A stretch of DNA of 64,000 nucleotides from Propioniciclava tarda. Lineage in GTDB: Bacteria; Actinomycetota; Actinomycetes; Propionibacteriales; Propionibacteriaceae. The position numbers and the translations under genes are program-made. Below, in pieces: positions 1-8,381 of this stretch. Location: assembly GCF_900182665.1 (NCBI RefSeq), contig NZ_FXTL01000007.1, forward strand, positions 62,001-126,000. Direction: 5' to 3'. Under the pieces are notes generated by a model. It saw only the letters and a list, made by a program, of their open reading frames with translations, made no database searches and was not told the origin of the DNA. Position 1 is the first letter of the stretch. Each line of letters begins with the position of its first letter.

Positions 1-1
1 C

Positions 2-724
2 GCCCTGCTCGTCACGGAGCCCGGCTTCACGATCGGCGACGGCGTCTTCACCACGACCGTGATCGAGGACGGCGTCCCGTTCGCCCTCGGACGCAACCTC
101 GCCCGCCTGATCCGGCACGCCGGGCGCATCGGCCTGCCCGTCCCGGACGAGGCCGAGCTGCGCGTCGGCGTCCGACAACTCTTGGACGCCGACGGCGTCA
201 CGTCCGGACGCCTCCGGATCGCGGTCACCCCGACGACCCTGCTCGTCTCGACTGCGCCGCCGCTGAACTACGGCCCCACGAGCATCACGGTCACGCTGCC
301 GTGGCAGCGCAACGAGCACTCGCCGCTCACCGGGGTGAAGTCGCTGTCGTTCGGGGAGGCGTCCGTCGCGCAGCGCTACTTCCGGCCGCTGGGCGCCGAC
401 GAAGGCGTTCTCGCCAACACAGCCGGCGAGGTGTGCGAGGGCGTCACGTCCAACCTGTTCGTCGTCCTCCACGGTCGACTGCGGACGCCGCCGCTCGCGT
501 CCGGCTGCCTGGACGGGGTGACCCGCGAGATCGTCCGCGAGAGGGTGCAGGTTGACGAGACCCCCATCCCGCTGGCGTCGCTGGGCGACGTCGAGGCCGC
601 GTTCTGGGCGTCCGCGACGCGCAAGGTCCAGCCGATCGGACGCCTCGACGGCCGCGTCCTGACCACCACGCACCCGCTCATCGCGGAGGCCGCCGCCGCG
701 ATCGCCGGGTACCGCGAGGATTGA
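2..724 (+). CDS. pabC: aminodeoxychorismate lyase (class IV PLP aminotransferase), 5' end outside window
   Basis: The reading frame is open from base 2, so the N-terminus lies upstream of the window. The protein carries the class IV aminotransferase pattern: GDGVFTTTVIEDG near the start, then RNLARLIRHAGRIGLPVP, and the C-terminal signature EGVTSNLFVV followed by LASGCLDGVTREIV. This arrangement is typical of 4-amino-4-deoxychorismate lyase, which makes p-aminobenzoate for folate with PLP as cofactor. Branched-chain or D-amino-acid aminotransferases share the fold and cannot be excluded because the Schiff-base lysine region is off the window. It precedes panE and a photolyase on the same strand; folate supplies the antenna pigment of many photolyases, which may explain the proximity (inference). 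Confidence 0.8.
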   Translation, partial: ALLVTEPGFTIGDGVFTTTVIEDGVPFALGRNLARLIRHAGRIGLPVPDEAELRVGVRQLLDADGVTSGRLRIAVTPTTLLVSTAPPLNYGPTSITVTLPWQRNEHSPLTGVKSLSFGEASVAQRYFRPLGADEGVLANTAGEVCEGVTSNLFVVLHGRLRTPPLASGCLDGVTREIVRERVQVDETPIPLASLGDVEAAFWASATRKVQPIGRLDGRVLTTTHPLIAEAAAAIAGYRED

Positions 725-774
725 ACACTCACGGGGCGCCGCATGGGTAGGCTGCCCGGGACGAAGGGGAGACC

Positions 775-1797
775 GTGAAGATCCTGGTCCTGGGCGCCGG
801 CGCCATCGGTAGCTACATCGGCGGCTCGCTCGCGGCCCGTGGCGAGGACGTGACCTTCGTCGAGCGTCCCGAGGTGGCGGAGGTGATCGCGCGGCGCGGC
901 CTGATCCTGCATCGCGGTGCCTACACCCGCACGGAGAACCGGCTCGCCGTCTTCACCTCGAACGCGGACGCCCTCGCCGCTGGTCCGTACGACGTCTGCG
1001 TGTTCGCCCTGAAGTCGTTCGATACCGAGGCGGCCGTCGACGCGCTCATCGCCACCGGTCACGAGGTGCCGCCGATCCTGTCGCTGCAGAACGGCGTCGA
1101 CAACGAGCCGTTGATCGCCGCCAAGCTGGGCGCCGACCGGGTCATCGCCGGCACCGTGTGCTCCGCGGTCGCGAAGCCGGGCATCGGCGAGATCATCGAG
1201 GAGACCCATCGCGGACTCGGCATCGCCGAGGGTCACGAGCTGTCGGGACGCCTCGCCGCGTCCCTGGACCACGCCGGTCTCGGCGCCCGGCTCTACCCGC
1301 ACGCGGGGCCGATGAAGTGGTCCAAGCTGCTGACCAACCTCACCGGCAACGCCACGTCGGCCATCCTCGACATGGGCGTCGGCGATCTGTTCTCTGACAA
1401 GCGCCTTTACGCGGTCGAGGTGGCGGTGCTGCGCGAATGCCTCGCGGTCATGGACGCGTTGGGCTTCGCGCCCGTCGACCTGCCCGGAACGCCCGTCCGC
1501 CTGCTCGCCCTGGCCACGAAGGTGCCGCGGATGATCGCCCAGCCGGTGCTGGTCAAGGCCCTCGGGTCCGGACGCGGCGACAAGATGCCCAGCTTCCACG
1601 TCGACCTCTACGGCGGCCGGGGACGCACCGAGGTGCACTGGCTCAACGGCGCTGTCGTTCGGCACGGCGCCGAGGTGGGCGTCCCGACGCCGGTCAACGC
1701 CGTCCTGACCGAGACCCTCGAGTCGCTGACCGAGGGCCGGATCGCCCTCGACACCTTCAAGAAGAATCCGGACTCCCTCCTGCGGCTCCTGCCGTGA
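775..1797 (+). CDS. panE: 2-dehydropantoate 2-reductase (ketopantoate reductase)
   Basis: A 340-aa protein of normal family length. It begins with the Rossmann nucleotide-binding motif KILVLGAGAIGSYIGG and has the ApbA/PanE segments VCVFALKSFDTEAAV, ILSLQNGVDNEPLI and KWSKLLTNLTGNATSA, where the K and N residues match the family catalytic and binding positions. It reduces ketopantoate to pantoate with NADPH in coenzyme A synthesis. The GTG start at 775 is chosen because AGGGGAG lies a few bases upstream. Its stop overlaps the photolyase start by 4 bp (GTGA), so the two are probably translationally coupled. The family also contains uncharacterised paralogues with other substrates, so the exact substrate is inferred. 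Confidence 0.88.
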   Translation: MKILVLGAGAIGSYIGGSLAARGEDVTFVERPEVAEVIARRGLILHRGAYTRTENRLAVFTSNADALAAGPYDVCVFALKSFDTEAAVDALIATGHEVPPILSLQNGVDNEPLIAAKLGADRVIAGTVCSAVAKPGIGEIIEETHRGLGIAEGHELSGRLAASLDHAGLGARLYPHAGPMKWSKLLTNLTGNATSAILDMGVGDLFSDKRLYAVEVAVLRECLAVMDALGFAPVDLPGTPVRLLALATKVPRMIAQPVLVKALGSGRGDKMPSFHVDLYGGRGRTEVHWLNGAVVRHGAEVGVPTPVNAVLTETLESLTEGRIALDTFKKNPDSLLRLLP

Positions 1798-3152
1798 CGG
1801 CAGTCCTGTGGCTGCGCCGCGACCTGCGTCGCGGCGATCACCCGGCACTGTGCGCGGCGGCGTCCGAGGGGCCCGTGCTGCCGGTCTTCGTGATCGATCC
1901 GGCGTTCTGGGACGCCGCAGGTCCCGTCCGACGGGGCTGGCTGGCGGCGACGCTGCTGGCCACCAACGACGCCTACGGCGGGCGGCTGACGCTGCTGCGC
2001 GGTGATCCTCGCGAGCGCATCCCCGCGCTGGCCGCGGTGGTGGGGGCTGGATCGGTGCACGTGTCGACCGAGACCGAGCCCCAGGGGCGGGCGCGCGACG
2101 TCGCGGTGTCGGCGGCGCTGGCCGAGGGTGGCGTTGGCTGGATCGAGACCGGGTCGCCCTACGCAGTCACGCCCGGGCGGATCGTGACCGGCCAGGGCAC
2201 GGGATTCAAGGTGTTCACCCCCTTCGCCAACGCCTGGCGCGGGCACGGCTGGCGCGGACCGGCGATCGAGCCGGACGGCGTCCGGTTGCTGGAGGGGGCG
2301 TCCGACGAGGGGGCCTGGGCGGTCGTCCGGCAGGCGCTGGCGGACTGCCCGATCCAGCTGCCCGAGGCAGGAGAGCCGGCGGCGCTGCGGCGGTGGCGGC
2401 GCTTCGTGGACGAGGCGTTGGAGGACTACGACATCGATCGGGACCGTCCGGACCTGGACGGGACGTCCTGGCTGTCGCCGTACCTGAAGTTCGGCGTCGT
2501 CCACCCGAGGACGCTGCTGGCTGACCTGGCCGGACGCCCCGGACCCGGCGCCGCGCGGTTTGTCACCGAACTTGCCTGGCGCGAGTTCTACGCCGACGTG
2601 CTGTATCACCACCCCGACTCGCTGTGGCACGACCTGCGTCCGGAGCTGGCCGACATGAGCTACGACGATCAGGACGAGCGCTTCGACGCCTGGCGGGAGG
2701 GGCGCACTGGCTACCCCATCGTGGACGCCGGCATGCGGCAGCTCCTCGCCACCGGCTGGATGCACAACCGCGTCCGGATGATCACGGCCAGCTTCCTCAC
2801 CAAGGACCTGCACGTGTGGTGGCCGCACGGCGCCCGTCACTTCCTGGACCACCTGATCGACGGCGACTTGGCGTCCAACGCGCACGGCTGGCAGTGGACC
2901 GCCGGCACCGGCACGGACGCCTCCCCCTACTTCCGCATCTTCAACCCCGTCAGCCAGGGCGAGCGCTTCGATCCGCACGGCGACTACGTGCGACGCTGGG
3001 TGCCGGAGCTGGCTCACCTGCCAGGGGCGTCCGCGCATCGTCCGTGGAAACACGCCGACGGTTACGCCCACGACTACCCGCGCCCCATCGTCGATCACGC
3101 GGCCGAGCGGGCCGTGGCGCTGGAGCGCTACGCCGCGGCGAGGGGCAGGTAG
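1794..3152 (+). CDS. phr: deoxyribodipyrimidine photolyase (class I cryptochrome/photolyase)
   Basis: 452 aa. The N-terminal alpha/beta antenna domain starts VTAVLWLRRDLRRGDHPAL, and the C-terminal helical FAD domain has SPYLKFGVVHPRTLL, ELAWREFYADVLYHHP, a stretch with WMHNRVRM, and DGDLASNAHGWQWTAGTGTD, all hallmark FAD and DNA-binding segments of class I CPD photolyases. It repairs UV-induced pyrimidine dimers using blue light. The frame is open far upstream, but the GTG at 1794, which overlaps the panE stop by 4 bp, gives exactly the family N-terminus, so I chose it. A cryptochrome-like role is possible but the repair-type FAD domain is complete. Confidence 0.92.
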   Translation: MTAVLWLRRDLRRGDHPALCAAASEGPVLPVFVIDPAFWDAAGPVRRGWLAATLLATNDAYGGRLTLLRGDPRERIPALAAVVGAGSVHVSTETEPQGRARDVAVSAALAEGGVGWIETGSPYAVTPGRIVTGQGTGFKVFTPFANAWRGHGWRGPAIEPDGVRLLEGASDEGAWAVVRQALADCPIQLPEAGEPAALRRWRRFVDEALEDYDIDRDRPDLDGTSWLSPYLKFGVVHPRTLLADLAGRPGPGAARFVTELAWREFYADVLYHHPDSLWHDLRPELADMSYDDQDERFDAWREGRTGYPIVDAGMRQLLATGWMHNRVRMITASFLTKDLHVWWPHGARHFLDHLIDGDLASNAHGWQWTAGTGTDASPYFRIFNPVSQGERFDPHGDYVRRWVPELAHLPGASAHRPWKHADGYAHDYPRPIVDHAAERAVALERYAAARGR

Positions 3153-3161
3153 TCGCGGTCC

Positions 3162-3183
3162 CTGAGCTTGTCGAAGGGCTCAG
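3162..3183. repeat. REP-like hairpin between convergent phr and zwf
   Basis: CTGAGC at 3162-3167 pairs with GCTCAG at 3178-3183 around a TTGTCGAAGG core. The right arm overlaps the zwf stop codon (3180-3182). The sequence matches the TGAGC-TTGTCGAAGG type of dispersed palindrome seen between genes in many actinobacterial genomes, and a related paired copy lies at 6053-6101. It may act as a terminator for either gene, but there is no T tract. Confidence 0.6.
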
Positions 3184-4628
3184 ACCCAGTCGGTCGGACC
3201 CGCCCAGCCGGCGCGGTAGGTCGACATGGGCACCGCTCCGGACGCCCATGCATCCAGGACCGGACCCACGATCCGCCAGCACTCCTCGGCGACGTCGCCG
3301 CGGACCGACAGGATCGGGTTGCCCTCGAAGATGAACTCCAGGATCTCGCCGTAGGGACGCAACGGGCTGTCGTCGAGGTCGGTCGAGAGCACGGTCTCTT
3401 CGAGGTCGAACTTGTCTCCGGCGCCGTTCGTCGACAACTGCAGCGCGATGGTCTGCGGCTTGATCCCGATGGAGAGCACGTTGCGCGGCGCCTCGCCTTT
3501 GAACCCGACCGGCACGTGCGCGACGGGCTTGAAGATCGCGGTGATGCCGTTGCGCTCGTCGCCCAGCGCCTTGCCGGACCGCAGCGTGAACTTGACCCCC
3601 GCCCAGCGGGCGTTGTTGACGCGCAGGTCGACCTCGGCGAGCGTCTCGGTGTTGCGGGCCGGATCGACGCCGTCCTCGGCGGTGTAGTCGGGCACTTCGC
3701 GGTCGCCGATGTGGCCAGCCGTGTAGCGGGCGCGGCGCGAGCTGGTGACCGGGTCGCCCGTCCACAGGCTCGTCGCCCGGAGGGTGTGGGCCACGAGATC
3801 GCGCACCTCGCGCTCGTCGATGGACGCCACCTCCTCCATCGCAAACAAGGCCATGACCAGCAGCAGGTGGCTCTGGATCATGTCTCGCAGGGCGCCGTTG
3901 CGGTCGTAGTAGCCGGCGCGGCCTTCGAGGGCCAGCACCTCGTCAACGACGATCGCGACGGACTCGATGTTCTCGCCGTTCCAGACCGGCTCGAAGATCC
4001 GGTTGGTGAACCGGAGCCCGAGCAGATTCAAGACCGTCGCCTTGCCCAGGAAATGGTCGATGCGGAAGATCTGCCGCTCCGGCACGAGCTTGGCCAGCAG
4101 GGTGTTGAAGTCGTGGGCTGTCGAGCCGCTGGTGCCGAACGGCTTCTCCAGCCCGAGGCGGAGGCCCTCAGGCAGAGTGACGCCGACCAGGGCCTGACAA
4201 GCCTTGATGGTGACGGCCGGCGGCAGCGCGAAGTACAGCACCGAGTTTGGCGGCAGCGTAGACACGAAGGGCCCGATGGCCTGTGGATCGGTGACGTCGA
4301 TCTTGACGTACCGCGTCCGCGCGACGATCTCCTCGATGCGGGCGGGCTTGGTCTTGGCCTCGGTCAAGGCGTCCCGAACGAGCTGCTTCCACGCGTCATC
4401 GCTGACGTCGTCCATGGCCGCTCCGATGACCGTCACGGCGAACCGTCCGGTCGAGTTGAGCAGGGTGCCCAGTCCGGGCAGTAGCAGCCGGTGGGTCAGG
4501 TCGCCGGACGCCCCGAAGATGACGAGCGTCACCTCCTGGGCCGCGCCGGGGGCGGTGGTCGAAGCGGCCGGGACGTTCGCGAGGTCGGTCACCAAGTCAT
4601 TCAACACCGGACGCCTCGCGCGCGCCAT
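3180..4628 (-). CDS. zwf: glucose-6-phosphate dehydrogenase
   Basis: 482 aa, slightly short for the family (usually about 460-510). It has the nucleotide-binding motif FGASGDLTHRLLLPGL near residue 35, the EKPFGTS loop, and the active-site signature RIDHFLGKATVLNLL, then RFTNRIFEPVWN, all diagnostic of glucose-6-phosphate dehydrogenase. It oxidises glucose-6-phosphate to 6-phosphogluconolactone and yields NADPH in the oxidative pentose phosphate route; pgi and polyphosphate glucokinase lie further along the window. ATG at 4628 is the only start giving the full nucleotide fold and has a GAGGCGG stretch just upstream. The sequence is divergent at the N-terminus (GDLTHR in place of GDLAKRK), suggesting an actinobacterial subtype. 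No 6PGL or gnd is adjacent. Confidence 0.93.
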   Translation of the reverse strand: MARARRPVLNDLVTDLANVPAASTTAPGAAQEVTLVIFGASGDLTHRLLLPGLGTLLNSTGRFAVTVIGAAMDDVSDDAWKQLVRDALTEAKTKPARIEEIVARTRYVKIDVTDPQAIGPFVSTLPPNSVLYFALPPAVTIKACQALVGVTLPEGLRLGLEKPFGTSGSTAHDFNTLLAKLVPERQIFRIDHFLGKATVLNLLGLRFTNRIFEPVWNGENIESVAIVVDEVLALEGRAGYYDRNGALRDMIQSHLLLVMALFAMEEVASIDEREVRDLVAHTLRATSLWTGDPVTSSRRARYTAGHIGDREVPDYTAEDGVDPARNTETLAEVDLRVNNARWAGVKFTLRSGKALGDERNGITAIFKPVAHVPVGFKGEAPRNVLSIGIKPQTIALQLSTNGAGDKFDLEETVLSTDLDDSPLRPYGEILEFIFEGNPILSVRGDVAEECWRIVGPVLDAWASGAVPMSTYRAGWAGPTDWV

Positions 4629-4727
4629 CCGCCTCGGTCGGGTTCACGGCCGCCGTCGCCGGCTTCGCAGGCGCGTCGCCGACCGCTGGTGGCTGAGCCC
4701 CGGACGCCACGACGGGCGGTGCTGTCG

Positions 4728-5612
4728 TCACGTCCGTGGCCCCTCGGCCACCCTTGCGACCTCAGCCCCCGACGCCACCACGGACGGAGCCACGCCAGCG
4801 GCGTCCGGGATGGGTCGGGTGGTCCGGCCACCGTCGCGACGGAGCCGCTGTCCGGCAGCGGCGAGTTCGACCTCAAGCAGCGACGTGCTCTCGCGCTCCG
4901 CGTGGTGCGCCTTCGCGCCGCCGCGGACGCCGAAGAGCCGTTTGCTGAACACCAGGTAGGCGACCAAGAAGAGGTTGACGACCAGCGCGCCGATGCGCAG
5001 GGGCGTGATCTTGACGATCAACTCGTGGATCTCCAAAGGCAGGAACAGCGAGGTGGCGATCACCGCGACGTACTCGCCCCACCGCTTCATCAGCCACAGG
5101 CCGACGCCCTCGACGATGTTGAGGCAGGCGTAGAGCCCGATGCCCAGGGCAGCCAGGCGAACGGTCGACGCCGGCAGCGCCAACGCCTGCTGGATCCAGT
5201 GCATGGCGTTCAGGTCCTCGATGCTGATTCCCAGCTGGGCACCCAGCGGACGCAGCAGCGGGAGGTACGTGTCGAGGGTTTGCCGCACCGAGTCCTGGTG
5301 GCCGTTGAACTGGAAGATGCCGAACGCGATGACCCCGATCAGCAGGCCGCGCAGGGTCTTGTCGACGGCCAGCACGCGCAGGATGACGGCGTCCCGCAGC
5401 GCCTTGCCGCGCAGGATGACCGGGGCCTGGTCCGCCGGCCCGGCTCCGGCCGGCTTGCCGATGACGTAGTCGCCGCAGCGCAGGCAGCGCCAGGCCTCGC
5501 CCCACGGGGTGGGGATCCGCAGCCGGGCGGCCAGGTTGGCCTCGGACGGCGCGTACGTGACGTGCCCGTGCAGTCCGCAGCTGCGCACCTCGAGGCTGTA
5601 GTTCTTGAACAC
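4728..5612 (-). CDS. DUF2127-type membrane protein with N-terminal CxxC motif
   Basis: 294 aa. The first 45 residues hold paired Cys and His residues (RSCGLHGH and CLRCGDY) that could form a small zinc site. They are followed by about four hydrophobic segments (LRGLLIGVIAFGIFQF, VRLAALGIGLYACLNIVEGVGLWLM, YVAVIATSLFLPLEI, IGALVVNLFLVAYLVFSKRLF) spaced as in DUF2127 integral membrane proteins, then a cytoplasmic tail of about 65 residues. Function unknown. GTG start at 5612; the gene is divergent from the small gene at 5656, with 43 bp between the starts. The 99 bp between its end and zwf show no gene. Confidence 0.7.
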   Translation of the reverse strand: MFKNYSLEVRSCGLHGHVTYAPSEANLAARLRIPTPWGEAWRCLRCGDYVIGKPAGAGPADQAPVILRGKALRDAVILRVLAVDKTLRGLLIGVIAFGIFQFNGHQDSVRQTLDTYLPLLRPLGAQLGISIEDLNAMHWIQQALALPASTVRLAALGIGLYACLNIVEGVGLWLMKRWGEYVAVIATSLFLPLEIHELIVKITPLRIGALVVNLFLVAYLVFSKRLFGVRGGAKAHHAERESTSLLEVELAAAGQRLRRDGGRTTRPIPDAAGVAPSVVASGAEVARVAEGPRT

Positions 5613-5655
5613 GACGGTCAGCGTACAAGTGGGCTTCGTGGGTCAAGATAGAGCC

Positions 5656-6006
5656 ATGACCGACGATCGCTTCCTGTACCGAACCGTCATCGACGCCCTC
5701 GTCGTGCAGTGCCGCGACGGCCAAGGGCAAGTGTCCGCGCACCGCGTCCGGGCGGGCGTCTGGAACGAGAACGCCGAGGCCGTCGACGACGCCTCGCCCG
5801 ACCAGCACGAGATGAACGTCCTGCTCGCGGGGCTGACCGAGGAGCAACGCCATGCGTTGGCCGTGCTCTTCGCCGAGGAATTCTCCTCGGGCGTCTACAA
5901 CGCGCTGCAGGTGCTCGAGTTCGCCCGCGTCGTGCCCTTCGACGCGGGCACGGCGTCCGACCACTTCCTCGACCGGATGGACGGCTGGTCCTGGCCGGAG
6001 GACTGA
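5656..6006 (+). CDS. small conserved hypothetical protein (116 aa)
   Basis: ATG at 5656 gives an acidic, soluble 116-aa protein with a tidy end (WSWPED) and codon use like its neighbours. The pattern VWNENAEAVDD, HEMNVLLAGLTEEQRHALAVLF and EEFSSGVYNALQVLEF resembles short DUF-type proteins of the DUF6547 kind, but I am not certain of that family. No catalytic motif, signal peptide or membrane segment is visible. It is divergent from the DUF2127 gene and followed by a paired palindromic repeat. Confidence 0.6.
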   Translation: MTDDRFLYRTVIDALVVQCRDGQGQVSAHRVRAGVWNENAEAVDDASPDQHEMNVLLAGLTEEQRHALAVLFAEEFSSGVYNALQVLEFARVVPFDAGTASDHFLDRMDGWSWPED

Positions 6007-6052
6007 TCCGGCCGGCGGCAATCGCTGAGAGGTGGGCCGCGAGGCCTCCGTC

Positions 6053-6101
6053 GGCTGAGCCTGTCGACGCCCTGGCCGCTGCGGCTTCGACGAGCTCAGC
6101 C
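6053..6101. repeat. inverted pair of REP-like palindromic elements
   Basis: The left arm at 6053-6071 and the right arm at 6083-6101 are near-perfect reverse complements (17 of 19 positions by eye), separated by 11 bases, and would form a long cruciform or hairpin. Each arm contains the same TGAGC-TGTCGA core as the element at 3162-3183. It lies in the 138-bp gap between convergent genes at 6006 and 6145, where it could stop transcription from both sides. Confidence 0.65.
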
Positions 6102-6144
6102 AGCGATGAAGCAGACTCACACAGAGCCAGAGGTCAGGACGTCC

Positions 6145-6546
6145 TCAGCCCACGGCCCGTCGGACGCCCGCCACCACTCGACCCAAGTCGAGGCCATAGG
6201 TGGGGCCTGACGTCGCCTCGTACTCGGCGAGGCGTCCAGCGCCGCGTTCGACCAATCTGGACGCCCCGCGCGCGTTCCCGCGTCCGGCGTGGGTGAGCGC
6301 GACGGCCAATTGAGCCAGCCCCTGCCATAGGCCGCGCTCGGCTTCCGGGCAGGACTTCCAGCGGCCCTCCAACACCTCGTGCGCCGCGAAGGGACGCCCC
6401 GAGGCGATCAGAGCACGTGCGGCGTCCAGGGTCTCGATCGGGGGTCGGGGGGAGTCGTCGACCGGCGGTACGCCGACGGCGTCCCAGTCCAGCGGACGCC
6501 CCAGCGCATCCCGAGGACGGGTGCGGCGCGCGGCGGGCTCGGACAT
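6145..6546 (-). CDS. DUF309 family protein
   Basis: 133 aa. The central block matches the DUF309 family: ARALIASGRPFAAHEVLEGRW followed by the GLWQGLAQLAVALTHAGRGN stretch and GASRLVERGAGRL. Family members are small helical proteins with a conserved HE..E and W.GL..LA pattern; no biochemical role is established. The N-terminal 35 residues are proline-rich and probably disordered. It sits on the minus strand 52 bp after the end of the 228-aa hypothetical gene. Confidence 0.82.
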   Translation of the reverse strand: MSEPAARRTRPRDALGRPLDWDAVGVPPVDDSPRPPIETLDAARALIASGRPFAAHEVLEGRWKSCPEAERGLWQGLAQLAVALTHAGRGNARGASRLVERGAGRLAEYEATSGPTYGLDLGRVVAGVRRAVG

Positions 6547-6598
6547 GCGAACACCGTAGGCGCCGGGATCGCTCCCGGCACCTACGGTGTCCGACGAG

Positions 6599-7285
6599 TC
6601 AGGCCGAAGCCTGCGCGAGCTTTTCGTCCATGCGGGCGGCCAAGAGGCTCTTGGCGTACTGCAGCAGCGCTAGTTGATCGCGGAGGTCCGCGTACGGCGT
6701 CCGTTTGAGCTGCATGTTGAAAAGCTCGCCCTCGGCCTCCATGACGCGGAGGCGGGCGTAGTAGAGCGTGTCCTCGGTGAGGTGGGCCAGGACGACCATG
6801 CCCGTCAACAGCGGATGGTTCATGGTGACGTTCTGGCCGCGCTCGCGACCGTGCTCCAGCTCGACGGCGAGGGCGTACGCGAACTCGTCGAGGTGGCCGA
6901 GCGTGGGGGCGTCCAAGAAGGTCTTGGGCTCGCTCATGAAGTCGTTGAGGACGTTCTGGACGGGCTTTCCGCCCTCGGACGGCTTGAGATAGCCATCGCG
7001 GATCAACGCCGCGAGCAGGCCCAGAATCTTGTCGGCCTCGCCGCGGGGCACGACGTTGAGTCCGTGCCGATCGGCGGGGGCGATCTCGTCCAGGGTCAGT
7101 TCGGCCCAGTTGCGCCGGATGCCGAGCGACCGGCAGAACGAGCCGACGGCGTCCGAGGTCAGGAAGTCGAAGACCACGTCCGCGCCTTCGGCAAAGCTCG
7201 ACACCGTGTCGACCACGTAGTGGGCGAGGGTGGTGGAATCGGCCTTGGCCTGAACGGCTTCGGCGAAGGACGCGTACGTGGTCAT
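6599..7285 (-). CDS. hypothetical protein (228 aa)
   Basis: A soluble, mostly helical 228-aa protein with no membrane segment or signal peptide. I do not recognise the family. Visible features are a histidine-rich stretch in the second half (TLGHLDEFAYALAVELEHG and NVTMNHPLLTGMVVLAHLTE) and an acidic N-terminal half. An SD-like AAAGAG lies shortly upstream of ATG 7285. It follows the GlsB-type gene by 27 bp and may be co-transcribed with it. The coding assignment rests on sustained high-GC third positions and absence of a better frame. Confidence 0.6.
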   Translation of the reverse strand: MTTYASFAEAVQAKADSTTLAHYVVDTVSSFAEGADVVFDFLTSDAVGSFCRSLGIRRNWAELTLDEIAPADRHGLNVVPRGEADKILGLLAALIRDGYLKPSEGGKPVQNVLNDFMSEPKTFLDAPTLGHLDEFAYALAVELEHGRERGQNVTMNHPLLTGMVVLAHLTEDTLYYARLRVMEAEGELFNMQLKRTPYADLRDQLALLQYAKSLLAARMDEKLAQASA

Positions 7286-7312
7286 CGGACTCTTTCGGGT
7301 GGACGTGGTCGG

Positions 7313-7579
7313 TTAGCGGGGCAGCGGACGGCGGCCGGTGACCGCGCGGACCACACCGAGCAGGATCACGGCGCCGAGAACGGCGGTCAGCAGGGAGGCG
7401 ATGAGGCCGTTGCCCTCGGGTTGGAAGCCGAACAGGCCCAGCACCCAGCCGCCCACGAGGCCGCCGACGATGCCGACGAGGATGTTCAGCAGCACGCCCT
7501 GCTGGGCGTCGGTCTTCATGATCATCGAGGCGATCCAGCCGGCGATACCGCCGATGATGATCCACAGCAAGAAACCCAT
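7313..7579 (-). CDS. GlsB/YeaQ/YmgE family stress-response membrane protein
   Basis: 88 aa with three hydrophobic, glycine-zipper-rich helices: FLLWIIIGGIAGWIASMIM, NILVGIVGGLVGGWVLGLFG and IASLLTAVLGAVILLGVV. The spacing and the GxxGG patterns match the transglycosylase-associated (YeaQ/YmgE/GlsB) family of small inner-membrane stress proteins. ATG at 7579 was preferred over an upstream in-frame start because AAAGGA precedes it at suitable distance and the upstream residues are not family-like. The molecular role in this family is unknown. Confidence 0.85.
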   Translation of the reverse strand: MGFLLWIIIGGIAGWIASMIMKTDAQQGVLLNILVGIVGGLVGGWVLGLFGFQPEGNGLIASLLTAVLGAVILLGVVRAVTGRRPLPR

Positions 7580-7723
7580 GATCGGTCCTTTCGAGAGGTA
7601 AACGCCGGGCTCCGTGCCTGGCAAAACCCAACCTACGGACGCCTCCGACAGGGACCAACGCCGCAGACGGAACCTGCATGGTGCAGTCAGCGCCGATGGG
7701 TGCCGACCCCCAACGACGGCGGA

Positions 7724-8374
7724 TCAGGGCTCGATCAGGCCTGTCCGGATCGCGAAGCGGGTGAGCTCGAGGCGGTCTTTCATGCCGAGCTTTTCGAGCA
7801 GATTGGCGCGATGGCGCTCGACGGTCTTGGGGCTCAGCACCAGCATGTCGGCGATCTCCTTGCCGCTGTGGCCCTCGGCGATGAGCTTGAGGATCTCCTC
7901 CTCGCGGGGGGTGAGCAGCGAGGAGGAGGCGCTCTCGGACCCCTTGGCCACGTAGTCCCGGATCAGGCGCGTCACGGCCCCCGGGTACAGGAACGGCTCG
8001 CCCCGCAGCGCCGAGCGGCATGCCGTGATCAGGTCGCGGTCGGCCTCGGCCTTGTGCACGTAGCCGGCCGCGCCGTGCTTCAGCGCCTCGAAAAGGTACT
8101 GCTCGTTGTCGTGCATCGACAGGATCAGGATCGGCACCTGCGACCCCCTGCGCGACAGCTCCCGCGCGGCCTGCAGGCCGGTCATCCGCGGCATCGTGAT
8201 GTCGAGAATCGCCAGATCGATGCCGCCCGCGACCACCCGCTCCACCGCGGACGCCCCGTCCCCGACCTCGGCGACCACCTTCAGGTCGGGCTGTGAGTTC
8301 AAGATCATGCGGACGCCCTGGCGCACGAGCGCGTGGTCGTCTGCGAGCAGGATGGCGGCGGGCTTGGTGGGCAT
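7724..8374 (-). CDS. NarL/FixJ-type response regulator
   Basis: 216 aa. An N-terminal receiver domain carries the acidic pair ADDH, the phospho-acceptor Asp58 in AILDITMPRMTG and the conserved Lys in GYVHKAEAD. The C-terminal LuxR-type helix-turn-helix reads LTPREEEILKLIAEGHSG..IA and SPKTVERHRANLLEKLG. It is the last gene of the run TspO-like, kinase, regulator, 7 bp after the kinase stop. The divergent histidine kinase at 10323 is of the matching NarL class and is the likely partner (inference from location and class). Confidence 0.92.
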   Translation of the reverse strand: MPTKPAAILLADDHALVRQGVRMILNSQPDLKVVAEVGDGASAVERVVAGGIDLAILDITMPRMTGLQAARELSRRGSQVPILILSMHDNEQYLFEALKHGAAGYVHKAEADRDLITACRSALRGEPFLYPGAVTRLIRDYVAKGSESASSSLLTPREEEILKLIAEGHSGKEIADMLVLSPKTVERHRANLLEKLGMKDRLELTRFAIRTGLIEP

Positions 8375-8381
8375 GGGGGTC

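Noticed and set aside
1437-1793. Photolyase start far upstream at 1437
   Set aside because: These codons overlap panE and give arginine-rich text; GTG 1794 gives the family N-terminus with a GTGA overlap.
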